Positions 1 to 13,000 of a DNA stretch of 64,000 nucleotides are shown one piece after another. The stretch spans positions 7,996,501 through 8,060,500 of the forward strand of contig JAYJMM010000041.1 of NCBI GenBank assembly GCA_037349105.1. Direction: 5' to 3'. The stretch's first letter is position 1, and each line of letters starts with the position of its first letter. The notes below the pieces were generated by a model, which saw only the letters and a program-made list of their open reading frames with translations, searched no databases and had not been told where the DNA came from. The DNA comes from Limnomonas spitsbergensis. Taxonomy: Eukaryota > Chlorophyta > Chlorophyceae > Chlamydomonadales. The position numbers and the translations under genes were made by a program.

Positions 1-558
1 CAGAAATATTCTCCTCAGATTTGGCGTACCCTCTGTGCTTTAATATATTAATATTTTGCCCCAATTAGGCGAATACCGTAGCGAATGTGTCTGACCCCTC
101 GTGCCACATATACTTCAGTGCATGTGTCAGATTCACTGTTGATGCAGGATGTCTCCGCCACAATTCAGCCACATCACGGCCTGCAGCTGCATGAGCCTAG
201 TGAAGCATGCTCTGCTGCTGCTTGGGCCACTGGCCATATACCGCTCAAGCTTTTGTCTCCATCAGTCCTGTGGTGGCAGCCCAGCAGAGGAGTGCGTGCC
301 AGGTGCCCCAAGGATTGTGTGCCAGACGTCCAAAGTCGGTCTGGGCGTCTGGCATACAAACAAATAAGCAGTGTTCTCCTCCCCCTCCCCCTCCCCCCTC
401 CCCCTCCCCCTCCCCTGTGGTGGCAGCCCAACAAGGAGTGCGTGCCAGGTGCCCCAAGGAGTGTGTGCCAGACGCACAAAGGTGGTCTGAGCGGCTGGCA
501 TACAAACAAATGAGCAGTGTTCTCCTCCCCCCGCCCCTCCCCTGTCTCCTCCTGGCAG
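1..558 (+). other. Intron of the TRF4-like gene, 5' part outside the window
   Basis: This stretch lies upstream of the first recognisable exon and ends in a pyrimidine-rich tract plus CAG, a normal 3' splice site, at 556-558. I see no conserved coding segment in it. It contains two tandem copies of a GC-rich sequence (separate entry) and a long C/T tract near 380-415. The nucleotidyltransferase core of the enzyme must be encoded further upstream. Confidence 0.6.
267..545 (+). repeat. Tandem duplication, 147-bp offset
   Basis: The segment starting CCTGTGGTGGCAGCCCA at 267 recurs at 414 with about ten differences. Both copies contain GAGTGCGTGCCAGGTGCCCC, then TGGCATACAAACAAAT and a C-rich tail. 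The duplication lies wholly inside the intron. Confidence 0.85.
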
Positions 559-3500
559 GCGGCTGTCCTGGTGAAGGAGGTGATCAACGAGTGGCCCATG
601 ATCCGGCCGCTGGTGCTAGTGCTCAAGCTCTTCCTGCAGCAGAGGGAGCTCAACGAGGTGAGTAGCCCTCCTAGGGGCTTTTTGAGGAGGATAGCAGCCT
701 GGGCCTCATGCGGGGGGCAGTGTCTTAGGGCGAACGAGCTGGGCAGCTCAGGCCTTGTGAGGGGGATAGGCAGATAGAAGCCTGGGCCACCTCTGGGGGA
801 CAGCGACTCGGGCCTGATCCTGTGGATAGCAGCTTGTGATCGTCCGGGGCCCAAGGTGGCTGCAGCAGACGCAACACACCATGTGAGACACTCAATGAAC
901 ACCTGCTGACTCCTTTGTCAACGGGTTTACACCTCCGTGCTTCATACCGTCCACACAAGAGCTTGCAGCCAGCCACTATGCACCCTCTGCTGCCCAAGGA
1001 TGTGACCGCTCCTGGTCACGCCCCTACGTTCCCCCCATAAGTGCACCCACCCTGGCCTTGTCACCCGCGGCCGTTCCCCTCTGTTGCACCCCCCCCCCCC
1101 CCCCCCTCATCGTTATCACCTTGGGCACTCAACATACAACTGTCACTCTCATCACCCTTATCACCCCTATCTGTTTCCCAGGGGTGCGCCGCCCTGACCT
1201 TGTCACTGTCTCCTGTTCTTTCGGTTACACCGCCATCGTCACTCTGATCACCCGTAACACCCTTGTCACTCCTGTCACTCCTCCCTGCAGGTGTACACCG
1301 GCGGCATTGGCTCGTACGCGCTCATCACGATGCTCATCGCGTTCCTGCAGCTCCACAACTCACGCAGGCGCGGCCCCGCTCCCCAGCCCGGCCATCGCGC
1401 CCGCCCGCCGGCCAGCCCGCTGGAAAGCAGCTTGGGTGTCCTGCTCATTGACTTCTTCCGCTTGTACGGCCGGGTCATCAACATGAAACAAGTAGGAGGA
1501 GAACCAACCTGGGTGGGGCACATGTATTGGACACCCTCAACCCTCAACCTGGGTTGGGGGACATGTATTGGACACCCTCAACCCTCAACCTGGGTGAGGG
1601 ACATGTATTGGACACCCTCAACCCTCAACCTGGGTTGGGGGACATGTATTGGACACCCTCAACCCTCAACCTGGGTGGGGGGACATGTATTGGACACCCT
1701 CAACCCTCAACCTGGGTGGGGGACATGTATTGGACACCCTCAACCCTCAACCTGGGTGGGGGACATGTATTGGACACCCTCAACCCTCAACCTGGGTGGG
1801 GGACATGTATTGGACACCCTCAACCCTCAACCTGGGTTGGGGGACATGTATTGGACACCCTCAACCCTCAACCTGGGTGGGGGACATGTATTGGACACCC
1901 TCAACCCTCAACCTGGGTTGAGGGACATGTATTGGACATCCTCAACCCTCAACCTGGGTTGGGGGACATGTATTGGACACCCTCAACCCTCAACCTGGGT
2001 GGGGGACATGTATTGGACATCCTCAACCCTCAACCTGGGTTGAGGGACATGTATTGGACACCCTCAACCCTCAACCTGGGTTGGGGGACATGTATTGGAC
2101 ACCCTCAACCCTCAACCTGGGTGGGGGACATGTATTGGACACCCTCAACCCTCAACCTGGGTGGGGGACATGTATTGGACACCCTCAACCCTCAACCTGG
2201 GTGGGGGACATGTATTGGACACCCTCAACCCTCAACCTGGGTTGGGGGACATGTATTGGACACCCTCAACCCTCAACCTGGGTGGGGGACATGTATTGGA
2301 CACCCTCAACCCTCAACCTGGGTGGGGGGACATGTATTGGACATCCTCAACCCTCAACCTGGGTGGGGGACATGTATTGGACACCCTCAACCCTCAACCT
2401 GGGTGGGGGGACATGTATTGGACACCCTCAACCCTCAACCTGGGTTGGGGGACATGTATTGGACACCCTCAACCCTCAACCTGGGTGGGGGACATGTATT
2501 GGACACCCTCAACCCTCAACCTGGGTGGGGGACATGTATTGGACACCCTCAACCCTCAACCTGGGTTGGGGGACATGTATTGGACATCCTCAACCCTCAA
2601 CCTGGGTGGGGGACATGTATTGGACACCCTCAACCCTCAACCTGGGTGGGGGGACATGTATTGGACACCCTCAACCCTCAACCTGGGTGGGGGGACATGT
2701 ATTGGACACCCTCAACCCTCAACCTGGGTGGGGGGACATGTATTGGACACCCTCAACCCTCAACCTGGGTGGGGGACATGTATTGGACATCCTCAACCCT
2801 CAACCTGGGTGGGGGACATGTATTGGACATCCTCAACCCTCAACCTGGGTGGGGGACATGTATTGGACACCCTCAACCCTCAACCTGGGTTGGGGGGCAT
2901 GTATTGGACACCCTCAACCCTCAACCTGGGTGAGGGACATGTATTGGACACCCTCAACCCTCAACCTGGGTTGGGGGACATGTATTGGACATCCTCAACC
3001 CTCAACCTGGGTGGGGGACATGTATTGGACATCCTCAACCCTCAACCTGGGTTGGGGGACATGTATTGGACACCCTCAACCCTCAACCTGGGTTGGGGGA
3101 CATGTATTGGACATCCTCAACCCTCAACCTGGGTGAGGGACATGTATTGGACACCCTCAACCCTCAACCTGGGTTGGGGGGCATGTATTGGACACCCTCA
3201 ACCCTCAACCTGGGTGGGGGACATGTATTGGACACCCTCAACCCTCAACCTGGGTGGGGGACATGTATTGGACACCCTCAACCCTCAACCTGGGTGGGGG
3301 ACATGTATTGGACACCCTCAACCCTCAACCTGGGTGGGGGACATGTATTGGACACCCTCAACCCTCAACCTGGGTGGGGGACATGTATTGGACATCCTCA
3401 ACCCTCAACCTGGGTTGGGGGACATGTATTGGACACCCTCAACCCTCAACCTGGGTTGGGGGACATGTATTGGACATCCTCAACCCTCAACCTGGGTGGG

Positions 3501-6500
3501 GGACATGTATTGGACATCCTCAACCCTCAACCTGGGTGGGGGACATGTATTGGACACCCTCAACCCTCAACCTGGGTGGGGGACATGTATTGGACACCCT
3601 CAACCCTCAACCTGGGTTGGGGGACATGTATTGGACACCCTCAACCCTCAACCTGGGTGGGGGGACATGTATTGGACACCCTCAACCCTCAACCTGGGTT
3701 GGGGGACATGTATTGGACACCCTCAACCCTCAACCTGGGTTGGGGGACATGTATTGGACACCCTCAACCCTCAACCTGGGTGGGGGGACATGTATTGGAC
3801 ACCCTCAACCCTCAACCTGGGTGGGGGACATGTATTGGACACCCTCAACCCTCAACCTGGGTGGGGGACATGTATTGTACACCCTCAACCCTCAACCTGG
3901 GTGGGGGGACATGTATTGGACACCCTCAACCCTCAACCTGGGTGGGGGACATGTATTGGACACCCTCAACCCTCAACCTGGGTGGGGGACATGTATTGGA
4001 CACCCTCAACCCTCAACCTGGGTTGGGGGACATGTATTGGACACCCTCAACCCTCAACCTGGGTGGGGGACATGTATTGGACACCCTCAACCCTCAACCT
4101 GGGTTGGGGGACATGTATTGGACACCCTCAACCCTCAACCTGGGTGGGGGACATGTATTGGACACCCTCAACCCTCAACCTGGGTGGGGGACATGTATTG
4201 GACACCCTCAACCCTCAACCTGGGTGGGGGACATGTATTGGACACCCTCAACCCTCAACCTGGGTGGGGGGGACATGTATTGGACACCCTCAACCCTCAA
4301 CCTGGGTGAGGGACATGTATTGGACACCCTCAACCCTCAACCTGGGTTGGGGGACATGTATTGGACACCCTCAACCCTCAACCTGGGTGGGGGACATGTA
4401 TTGGACATCCTCAACCCTCAACCTGGGTGGGGGACATGTATTGGACACCCTCAACCCTCAACCTGGGTGAGGGACATGTATTGGACACCCTCAACCCTCA
4501 ACCTGGGTGGGGGACATGTATTGGACACCCTCAACCCTCAACCTGGGTGAGGGACATGTATTGGACACCCTCAACCCTCAACCTGGGTGGGGGGACATGT
4601 ATTGGACACCCTCAACCCTCAACCTGGGTGGGGGACATGTATTGGACACCCTCAACCCTCAACCTGGGTGGGGGACATGTATTGGACACCCTCAACCCTC
4701 AACCTGGGTGGGGGACATGTATTGGACACCCTCAACCCTCAACCTGGGTTGGGGGACATGTATTGGACACCCTCAACCCTCAACCTGGGTGGGGGACATG
4801 TATTGGACACCCTCAACCCTCAACCTGGGTTGGGGGACATGTATTGGACATCCTCAACCCTCAACCTGGGTGGGGGGACATGTATTGGACACCCTCAACC
4901 CTCAACCTGGGTTGGGGGACATGTATTGGACACCCTCAACCCTCAACCTGGGTTGGGGGACATGTATTGGACATCCTCAACCCTCAACCTGGGTGGGGGA
5001 CATGTATTGGACATCCTCAACCCTCAACCTGGGTTGGGGGACATGTATTGGACACCCTCAACCCTCAACCTGGGTTGGGGGACATGTATTGGACACCCTC
5101 AACCCTCAACCTGGGTGGGGGGACATGTATTGGACACCCTCAACCCTCAACCTGGGTGGGGGACATGTATTGGACATCCTCAACCCTCAACCTGGGTGGG
5201 GGACATGTATTGGACACCCTCAACCCTCAACCTGGGTGGGGGGACATGTATTGGACACCCTCAACCCTCAACCTGGGTGGGGGACATGTATTGGACACCC
5301 TCAACCCTCAACCTGGGTGGGGGACATGTATTGGACACCCTCAACCCTCAACCTGGGTTGGGGGACATGTATTGGACACCCTCAACCCTCAACCTGGGTG
5401 GGGGACATGTATTGGACACCCTCAACCCTCAACCTGGGTTGGGGGACATGTATTGGACACCCTCAACCCTCAACCTGGGTGGGGGACATGTATTGGACAC
5501 CCTCAACCCTCAACCTGGGTGGGGGACATGTATTGGACACCCTCAACCCTCAACCTGGGTGGGGGACATGTATTGGACACCCTCAACCCTCAACCTGGGT
5601 GGGGGGGACATGTATTGGACACCCTCAACCCTCAACCTGGGTGAGGGACATGTATTGGACACCCTCAACCCTCAACCTGGGTTGGGGGACATGTATTGGA
5701 CACCCTCAACCCTCAACCTGGGTGGGGGACATGTATTGGACATCCTCAACCCTCAACCTGGGTGGGGGACATGTATTGGACACCCTCAACCCTCAACCTG
5801 GGTGAGGGACATGTATTGGACACCCTCAACCCTCAACCTGGGTGGGGGACATGTATTGGACACCCTCAACCCTCAACCTGGGTGAGGGACATGTATTGGA
5901 CACCCTCAACCCTCAACCTGGGTGGGGGGACATGTATTGGACACCCTCAACCCTCAACCTGGGTGGGGGACATGTATTGGACACCCTCAACCCTCAACCT
6001 GGGTGGGGGACATGTATTGGACACCCTCAACCCTCAACCTGGGTGGGGGACATGTATTGGACACCCTCAACCCTCAACCTGGGTTGGGGGACATGTATTG
6101 GACACCCTCAACCCTCAACCTGGGTGGGGGACATGTATTGGACACCCTCAACCCTCAACCTGGGTTGGGGGACATGTATTGGACATCCTCAACCCTCAAC
6201 CTGGGTGGGGGGACATGTATTGGACACCCTCAACCCTCAACCTGGGTGGGGGGACATGTATTGGACACCCTCAACCCTCAACCTGGGTTGGGGGACATGT
6301 ATTGGACACCCTCAACCCTCAACCTGGGTGGGGGGACATGTATTGGACACCCTCAACCCTCAACCTGGGTGGGGGACATGTATTGGACACCCTCAACCCT
6401 CAACCTGGGTGGGGGACATGTATTGGACACCCTCAACCCTCAACCTGGGTTGGGGGGCATGTATTGGACACCCTCAACCCTCAACCTGGGTGGGGGACAT

Positions 6501-9500
6501 GTATTGGACACCCTCAACCCTCAACCTGGGTGGGGGACATGTATTGGACACCCTCAACCCTCAACCTGGGTTGGGGGGCATGTATTGGACACCCTCAACC
6601 CTCAACCTGGGTGGGGGACATGTATTGGACACCCTCAACCCTCAACCTGGGTGGGGGGACATGTATTGGACACCCTCAACCCTCAACCTGGGTGGGGGGA
6701 CATGTATTGGACACCCTCAACCCTCAACCTGGGTGAGGGACATGTATTGGACACCCTCAACCCTCAACCTGGGTGGGGGCACATGTATTGGACATCCTCA
6801 ACCCTCAACCTGGGTGGGGGCACATGTATTGGACACCCTCAACCCTCAACCCTCAACGTGGAATTTAAACCCTCAATCTGAACCCTAAACCCTTAACCTT
6901 CAACCCTCAACCCTTGGGAGGACATGACTAAATTGTCCCTGACTGAATGGTGTGTCCCTTGCCCATACCCCTGACCCTCCTTCCAATTGTCCTCCAGTTA
7001 TACCCTCTGAAGGGATCCCGTGTCTATCAGCATGCAGGTGACCTTGATCACTGGTATTTGAGAGATCTCTCGGTTGTGTCACCTATGCAGCCATACAACA
7101 CTTGTCCCTGCTCACTGTTCGCTACCTGTTGCTCCTTGCGTAACGCATGCCCAGACGTCAGCACCTGCCAATCAGCAGCAGCATGGACACCCTGCTATGC
7201 AAGTAAACCCTGAACCCTGAGCTTCAGATTTTAGGCAAAGGGCGTGCCCTGTATCCCCCGCCCTATTGATCCGCCCCTTTCTCCTTTTCTCCCACTTGTT
7301 ATCATTAGGTGGGGATATCTGCCACTGGCGGCGGCCACTACTTTGTGAAGGAGGATAAGGATGGTGTGAGCTGGGTGACTGAGGGCAGGGAGTACATGCT
7401 GTCTGTGGAGGACCCCAAGGACGCGACCAACGATATCTGCAGGTGGGCAGGGAGGGGGGCAGGTGGGAAGCAGGGAGGGGGGCAGGGGGAGGACAGGGGG
7501 GGTGGGGGCAGGTGGGAAGCAGGGAGGGGTGCTGTGGGAAGCAGTGGGCAGGGAAATATTGTGTGTGTGGGGGGGGGGGGAGGAGCAGGTGGGAGGGCAG
7601 CACTGGAGCAAATAAGAAGGCAGCAGGGGGGCTGGCACTGGCTAACAGGCTGTTATTCGAAAGGAAGAGCTGAAGCAGGACAAGGTTTCGGCCTCCAGGG
7701 AAAACTGCAATTGGGCACCCCTCGTCTGAATATGATGTTAAAGCTGTTTGAGATCTGGGCTGCCAGGCAGCTCCGACAGCTTTTGGGGGTCTGACCGGCT
7801 GCTCCCTGCATGCAAAGCTGTCAGTTGTCCTTAAACCCTGACCCTGACCCTGACCATGACCATGACCCTTACAGGAGCTCTTTCAACATCATGCGCGTCA
7901 AGGCTGCGTTTGATTTTGCCTACCAGCAGCTGGCTGCTCCCGCCCGGCCCGATGAGTCTCTGCTGCAACGCATCATCAGGTATGGCCAACGAGGGTTCAG
8001 GATTACCCATGTCGGCTTCCTGTATGGCCAACGAGGGTTCAGGATACCCATGTCAGCTTCCTGTATGGCCAACGAGGGTTCAGGATTACCCATGTCGGCT
8101 TCCTGTATGGCCGAGCAGGGTTCAGGATTACCTATGTCAGCTTCCTGTATGGCCGAGCAGGGTTCAGGATTACCCATGTCAGCTTCCTGTATGGCCGAGC
8201 AGGGTTCAGGATTACCCATGTCAGCTTCCTGTATGGCCGAGCAGGGTTCAGGACTACTTATGTCAGCTTCCTGTATGGCCGAGGAGGGTTCAGGGTTGAT
8301 CTGACTAAACCATGTAAACCATGTCAGCTTACAGCGTGGTTGAGGAGGGCTAAGGGTTGATCTGACATGGTCGTGAAAACTGATGTTAGCTTACTGTGCA
8401 GCCGAGGAAAGGGGGACTGCAATCCTGTGACACAGCTGCAACTGGTCAGAGAGCTCAGTCTCAACATGTCCAAACGAGGGATGAATTGGCGCTTGGCTTG
8501 AGCATTGCTTCTTACGCCGTGAATCGAGTCTTCCCGAGGGACCCTAGTTTGCGGCTGCAGGCATTATGCGCCCTCTTGGTGCCTAACAGACTTAAAAAGA
8601 GTGGATGCAGCGTGTTGACCCATGATCGTCTGGGTGATCATCCAGATGGTTCCATCTCAGATGTGTAGCTCCCTTGCAGGTTTGAGCCCCTCTGCGTTTT
8701 CACCACGCTTTTCAACATCCGTGCAGGTTGGGTCCCATTCTGGCCAGCAGGTCTCGCCCTGCCAACCCGATCTTGTTCTACCCACTGAGCGTGTCCCAGC
8801 CTGAGGGTGATGCGGAGAAAGAAGCTGATGGCGAAACCAAGAAGCGCCGGAGGGACGAGGCGCCCCTGGAGGCAAGAGGGCGTTGGGGAGATATTGCAGA
8901 CAAGGACGACGGGGAGGCGGAGGAGGCGTCCCGGGGGAGGAAACGCAGGCATGGCAACAACGACGAGGATGTGGAGCCAAGCGGGAGCCGGCCCGGGGGG
9001 GGTGACCGTGAGGACGGGGAGGAGAGCGGGGAGTTTGTCGAGGAGGAGGAGGAGGGGAGTGACGGGGACATGGACCTGGAGGTGCCTGTTGAGCAGGGCA
9101 GCGGCCGGAAGTCGAACAAGCGGAGGGCAAGAGGCGGCCGCAGTGTGGAGCAGAGCGCGCCGTACCAGGGGCAGAGGCGGACCAAGCGGCTCCGGGAGGA
9201 AGAGAACAGGCGCGAGCGTGGCAGCGATCGCAGCCATGACCCGCAGGGTCACTCGTCCCGGGAGCGTGGGCAGTCAGGCAGCCACCGACCGCACGAGCAG
9301 CAGCAGCAGCAGCACTCAGGAGGCAACCGTAGCGGATATGGGGTCCCTACCCCGTACGAGGGTTATGATCGCCAGCAGCCGCCACCTCAGCAGCAGCAGC
9401 AGCAGCAATTTGGATCCGGTGCGGCCTTTGTCCCAGGCTATGGAGGTGGAGGCGGTGGCCGCGGCGGCTCAAGAAACCCCTATCACACGGAGCGGAGCTC

Positions 9501-9537
9501 AGACCGTCATGGCTCGAGTCACATACGCTTTAAATAG
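559..9537 (+). CDS. TRF4: TRF4/PAPD5-like non-canonical poly(A) polymerase, 3' five exons
   Basis: Exons are 559-657, 1291-1491, 7309-7442, 7875-7979 and 8727-9537 (TAG stop). All junctions are GT-AG and the phases agree (0, 0, 2, 2). The product belongs to the TRF4 family, which in the nucleus adds short oligo(A) tails that mark RNA for exosome decay (TRAMP in yeast); that role is inferred from family. The diagnostic central and PAP-associated domains are clear: RPLVLVLKLFLQQRELNE, VYTGGIGSYALITMLIAF, LGVLLIDFFRLYGRVINM, then SSFNIMRVKAAFDFAYQQL. About 20 residues rich in R, P and A are inserted between FLQLH and LGVLL compared with family members. The last exon encodes a long disordered tail: acidic and Lys/Arg-rich, two poly-Gln runs, a Gly-rich patch, ending HIRFK. 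The catalytic nucleotidyltransferase part (GS and DxD motifs) is upstream of the window, so activity cannot be judged. Confidence 0.9.
658..1290 (+). other. Intron of the TRF4-like gene, low complexity
   Basis: This 633-bp intron has donor GTGAGT and acceptor CTCCCTGCAG. It contains an 18-C-type homopolymer near 1087-1106 and a pyrimidine-rich stretch with repeated TCACC/TCACT words from about 1110 to 1285. I see no other coding sequence in it. Confidence 0.7.
1504..6861 (+). repeat. Minisatellite of 40/41-bp units (about 130 copies) inside a TRF4 intron
   Basis: The unit is ACATGTATTGGACACCC, then TCAACCCTCAACCTGGGT, then a short G run. Length alternates between 40 and 42 bp depending on the G run and on GGGT versus GGGTT. 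The commonest substitutions are GACACCC to GACATCC, and GGTGAGGG for GGTGGGGG. The array starts 12 bp after the splice donor at 1492 and fills most of the 5.8-kb intron. Because the unit length is not a multiple of three, long open frames that switch between peptides appear in all three frames; these are by-products, not genes. Confidence 0.97.
3700..6295 (+). repeat. 1,335-bp higher-order tandem duplication in the 40-bp array
   Basis: Rare unit variants repeat with a fixed offset of 1,335 bp: the seven-G unit at 4266/5601, the six-G units at 3782/5117 and 3903/5238, and the alternating GGTGAGGG/GGTGGGGG series after 4300 and 5640. The two blocks, about 3700-4960 and 5035-6295, are almost directly adjacent (about 33 units each). 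A unique TTGTACACC unit near 3877 marks divergence since the duplication. Confidence 0.85.
6862..6920 (+). repeat. Degenerate telomere-like tail of the minisatellite
   Basis: The array decays here into short CCCT-type words: AACCCTCAATCTGAACCCTA, then AACCCTTAACC and CAACCCTCAACCC. CCCTAAAC at 6882-6889 is the complementary strand of the plant/algal-type telomere repeat TTTAGGG. The similarity is short and could be chance in CCCT-rich DNA. Confidence 0.5.
7443..7874 (+). other. G-rich intron of the TRF4-like gene
   Basis: The 5' half is dominated by G-runs (GCAGGTGGGAAGCAGGGAGG twice, a 10-G run near 7570). The 3' end has short CTGACC/ATGACC repeats before the ACAG acceptor. I see no coding sequence. 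Confidence 0.65.
7981..8312 (+). repeat. Eight tandem 42-bp units in a TRF4 intron
   Basis: The units start TATGGCCAACGAGGGTTCAG and continue GATTACCCATGTCGGCTTCC. Copies begin at 7981, 8023, 8064, 8106, 8148, 8190, 8232 and 8274; the third is a base short and the last is degenerate. Later copies carry CGAGCAGGG in place of CAACGAGGG. The first unit starts one base into the donor GTATGG at 7980, so the array abuts the splice site. Confidence 0.93.
8313..8726 (+). other. Remainder of the last TRF4 intron
   Basis: No repeat or coding exon is recognisable here. It ends with TTCAACATCCGTGCAG, the acceptor used by the last exon. Confidence 0.6.
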
Positions 9538-10046
9538 ACTGCATGCGGGTCTTGATTAGTACGCCGAGTAACAGTATCACGGGACTTGCAAATTCCCTGA
9601 CTGAAGCAGTATGCACCTGGCCTGAATTGTACAAGACCATGTGGCCGTGGTTTAGGCCACCTGCCCAGGTGTATACTGTATCCTTAGTCCATGACGTTAC
9701 ACCTCTGGGCCGTGCTTCAAGGCTCAGCCGTGTGGGCGCCCAACTGAGTTGGGAGAAGAAAACCTCGTATCCCTAGTTTAATAGCCTTGGTGTGCAGCAA
9801 CGAAAGCGGTGACCAGGGGCAACTTTGAATTACAGAGGAGATGGTCGCAGAGCAACTGGCTGTCTTACTTAAAACAACATTTAGGGGGCAGCAGGAAGTA
9901 AAAAGTGTGCCTCATCACCCGAAGTGGAAAATTAAAGGGCAAAATCAGGACTTTTTTAATCCAGCACTGGAATGCTTGGTGGCCGCCCAAGGAGGGGGGT
10001 ATAGGTGAAATGAAAGTGCTACATGGATACTCATGTAGTCATGTTG
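9538..10046. other. Convergent 3' spacer
   Basis: This 509-bp gap separates the stop of the TRF4-like gene (+) from the stop of the ARM-repeat exon (-). It presumably carries both 3' UTRs. I could not find the TGTAA polyadenylation word often used by chlorophytes on the + strand, and no other feature stands out. Confidence 0.5.
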
Positions 10047-13000
10047 TTACCTAAGTTTCTGTACGACCATCGCAGCCAGGACCCTCGATGCTTCTGAGCT
10101 CGAGCTCATCATGGCCACTAGCTGGGTGATGGCACCCGGAATAGCAACAATCTTGGCTTGGACGCCTGCATTGGATGCAAGAGGCCACAGAGCTCCCGCT
10201 GCCAGCGCCTGCGTCTCCTCCAAGTCCGAGCTCAACAAGGCGCCCGGCCGGGTGACGGCGCCAGGACCGTGACGGATCCTGGCCTGGTTGGCGTCATTGG
10301 TTACAAGGCAACCCAGCATCACAATTGCATGGTGTTGCACATCCACTAGCCTGGAGACCAGCATGGAGATCAGCCGGGTGATGGCACCAAGGACCGCGGC
10401 AATCTCGACCTTGTAGGCGTCCACTGCTGATGCAAGGGTATTCAGCACCCCTGCTGCCAGTCTTTGCACCTCCACAGATGAGCTCAACAAGGCGACCAGC
10501 TGGGTGATGGCACCGGGAGCATTGCCGATCTTTATCTGGTTATCCGCATGAGCTGCAAGGCAGCCCAGCGCCCCCGCTGCATTGTGTTGCACCACATTAT
10601 ACAACGACCTCTGCATTAAAACCAGCTGGGTGATAGCACCAGGAGCAATGCCGATCTTGATCTGATTATCCGGATTGTTGTTGGCGAGATCAGCAAGCTC
10701 CGCTGCTGCCTCAGCCTGATCTGACGCCGTGCGTGAGAACAGCTTGGCGACGTATCGCTCTATTTTGTAGTGCACCTTTGAAGCGGCAACCTGGTTCGCA
10801 TCGGCAGGAGCAACAGCTGTAATGAGGAGGCGAACGTCAATGTGCGCAATGCAAAGGGGTAGAGATATCAGCCCTAAGTATGTGATGCGCCCTGTACCGA
10901 AACGTGCGCATGTGGGTGGCTTATGCCTATGTACAGTTCGGTAAAGGAAAGCTTCCTCTGTTCTGTCTTGCCCAGGGCAGTGGTCACGCATCAAGCATTA
11001 TCTGCAAAGGCCTTGAGTGCACACCAGTCCCTCTCTCAATGGGACCAACCGTCATTGCATGGCAGCATCATGTGCCTTAGTCAGGGGTAGCGCTTAATAT
11101 GCTTTTCCGCCCAATCAATCCTGCCATGCGTTCCCTCAGGCCAAGCATTCCCTCCCCTATGCCATGGGCTGAATGCAAAAAATGGAACATAACAGTTTTC
11201 ACACTAGCAACTCATTAACATATTTTGTTATGTTCCAAAGGATGTGGCCAGGCCAGCCTGCTGGTCAGCAGTCAATCCGCTTTTAAGTTTCTAGGATGAA
11301 TGTATTCTATGTGCCTAAATTTGATTTAGCCATACATCATCAATGTTATAATGCTAGAATACGGGCAACTGCCTTCTGCTTCTTATCGAAAATGCTTTAT
11401 CCCTGTCTGCCTGACCTTTTTTCTTGACAGACCGATGGCCTTCTCATCCGGCAGAGTAAGTAGTCTGCTGAGCGGCCGGAGGTTGCCGTCCGTCAAAAAC
11501 GTCCTCAGCTCCGATATCATCTTCAGAAGGGATGAACGTAAATGAGGCAAGGATTCAGGTTCATGGCATAAGAAATTATTGAATCTGTTCACTTAATTTG
11601 ATACGCCAAAAAACATTCCTACCATAATTGTTGTCAATAGCGGCATCACGTCATCTTGAAGGCAATGAAAACATGGACAGCTCATCTGTCATGGCGATCC
11701 GACCACCGATATCTTATACCATGGTCCCACTTGCCAGCAGTACAAGCAGTCAAGCACATGTAAAGTAAACTTTCATTTCAGCACAGGAACATCTAGGACA
11801 GCTGCACCCATGAATCCGTCAAGTCAAACGAGACACACTACAACGCTCACCTCATCAAACCAGGCGTCACTTCCCTGGCATGCTCCGCTCTTGGGGATGT
11901 ATTGGAGGGACGCCATCAACGATTCCAGGCTCGGTGGAGGATAAGCACCGCTGTGAAACACTGGGACCAAGATCTGTGAGCGAGAGGAGGAGAAACAAAG
12001 TGGAGGCAGGAATTTAAGTGAGAGATTCAATAACGCATCCCAAGGGAGGTGCGGGCCAATATAGCGGAGACAAAGACAGCCAGGAATACCGAGATCAATG
12101 GGGAAAATAAAATCTTGGAATTATTGCTGAGAGGAATACTGAGGGGACTGCAGGAGAATCACGATTGGGATCATTTTCAAGAGGAATTCCGATATCCGAT
12201 ATCGATTGGGAGGAAGTAATAACAGTCGTGTCCACCTTGCCCCTCATGTGAGCCAAGGATAATTCTGCCAGTTCAAACTTGGAGGCCCCGTAGCGGTCCG
12301 AGCAGACGGCGATTAACACCGTGCACTGCTTAAGGGCGTCTCGAGAGACTTTGACCCAGTCCGCCTCATCCTGATTAAGTGAGGTAGGCAGGACAAGAGT
12401 TCAATAATGAAATGGCATACTAGAGATCATGATCTGCAGTTATTGTGGGCTTGCATCCTGGGTGCAACAACAAAAAGGAAAACGAGTAGAATAGTGGGAG
12501 ACAGCAATAAAGATGCATTTCCTATCACTTTGCATGTTTTCATCACACAGGTGAGGCTACCGAGGAAGCGAAGAGAGAAAAACAAGGGAAGGGGGGCCCA
12601 TTACTTTTAGAGCATTCAATCGAAAAACTTATGCAAGAAAACATGAACATGAAATTAGGAAGCAAATGTAATGGGATGGATGCAGTCATGATAAGCTGCA
12701 GAGCCTGCCACTAAATAGATAGCAGATCAGCACACAGATCCATTAAGAAATGAAATTATTTTGCCTTGGAATCCTTGGATAATGAATCCAGGAATGCAGA
12801 CTTCATCGAAAATGGAGCTGCTTTGCGTTTGATCAGCCTTGGATGCTGAACTGGTGATCCCATGGGAAAGACAATTCATCCGTGTAGCACCAGAGAATAT
12901 CACTGTTTAAAGCACACGCTAATCGGATGTGTACCCAAAACCTCCCATTGTTGCTGGTGGCTCCTAACAATCCTTACCGAATTTCAACGTCCAAGAAAAC

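Noticed and set aside
174..902. Minus-strand open frame at the window start
   Set aside because: It is antisense to a clear TRF4 exon and to GC-rich repeats, with no family resemblance.
1527..6888. Long open frames with 13-14-residue repeats in the 40-bp array
   Set aside because: They are frame-switching by-products of the minisatellite and lie inside an intron bounded by good splice sites whose flanking exons join in phase.
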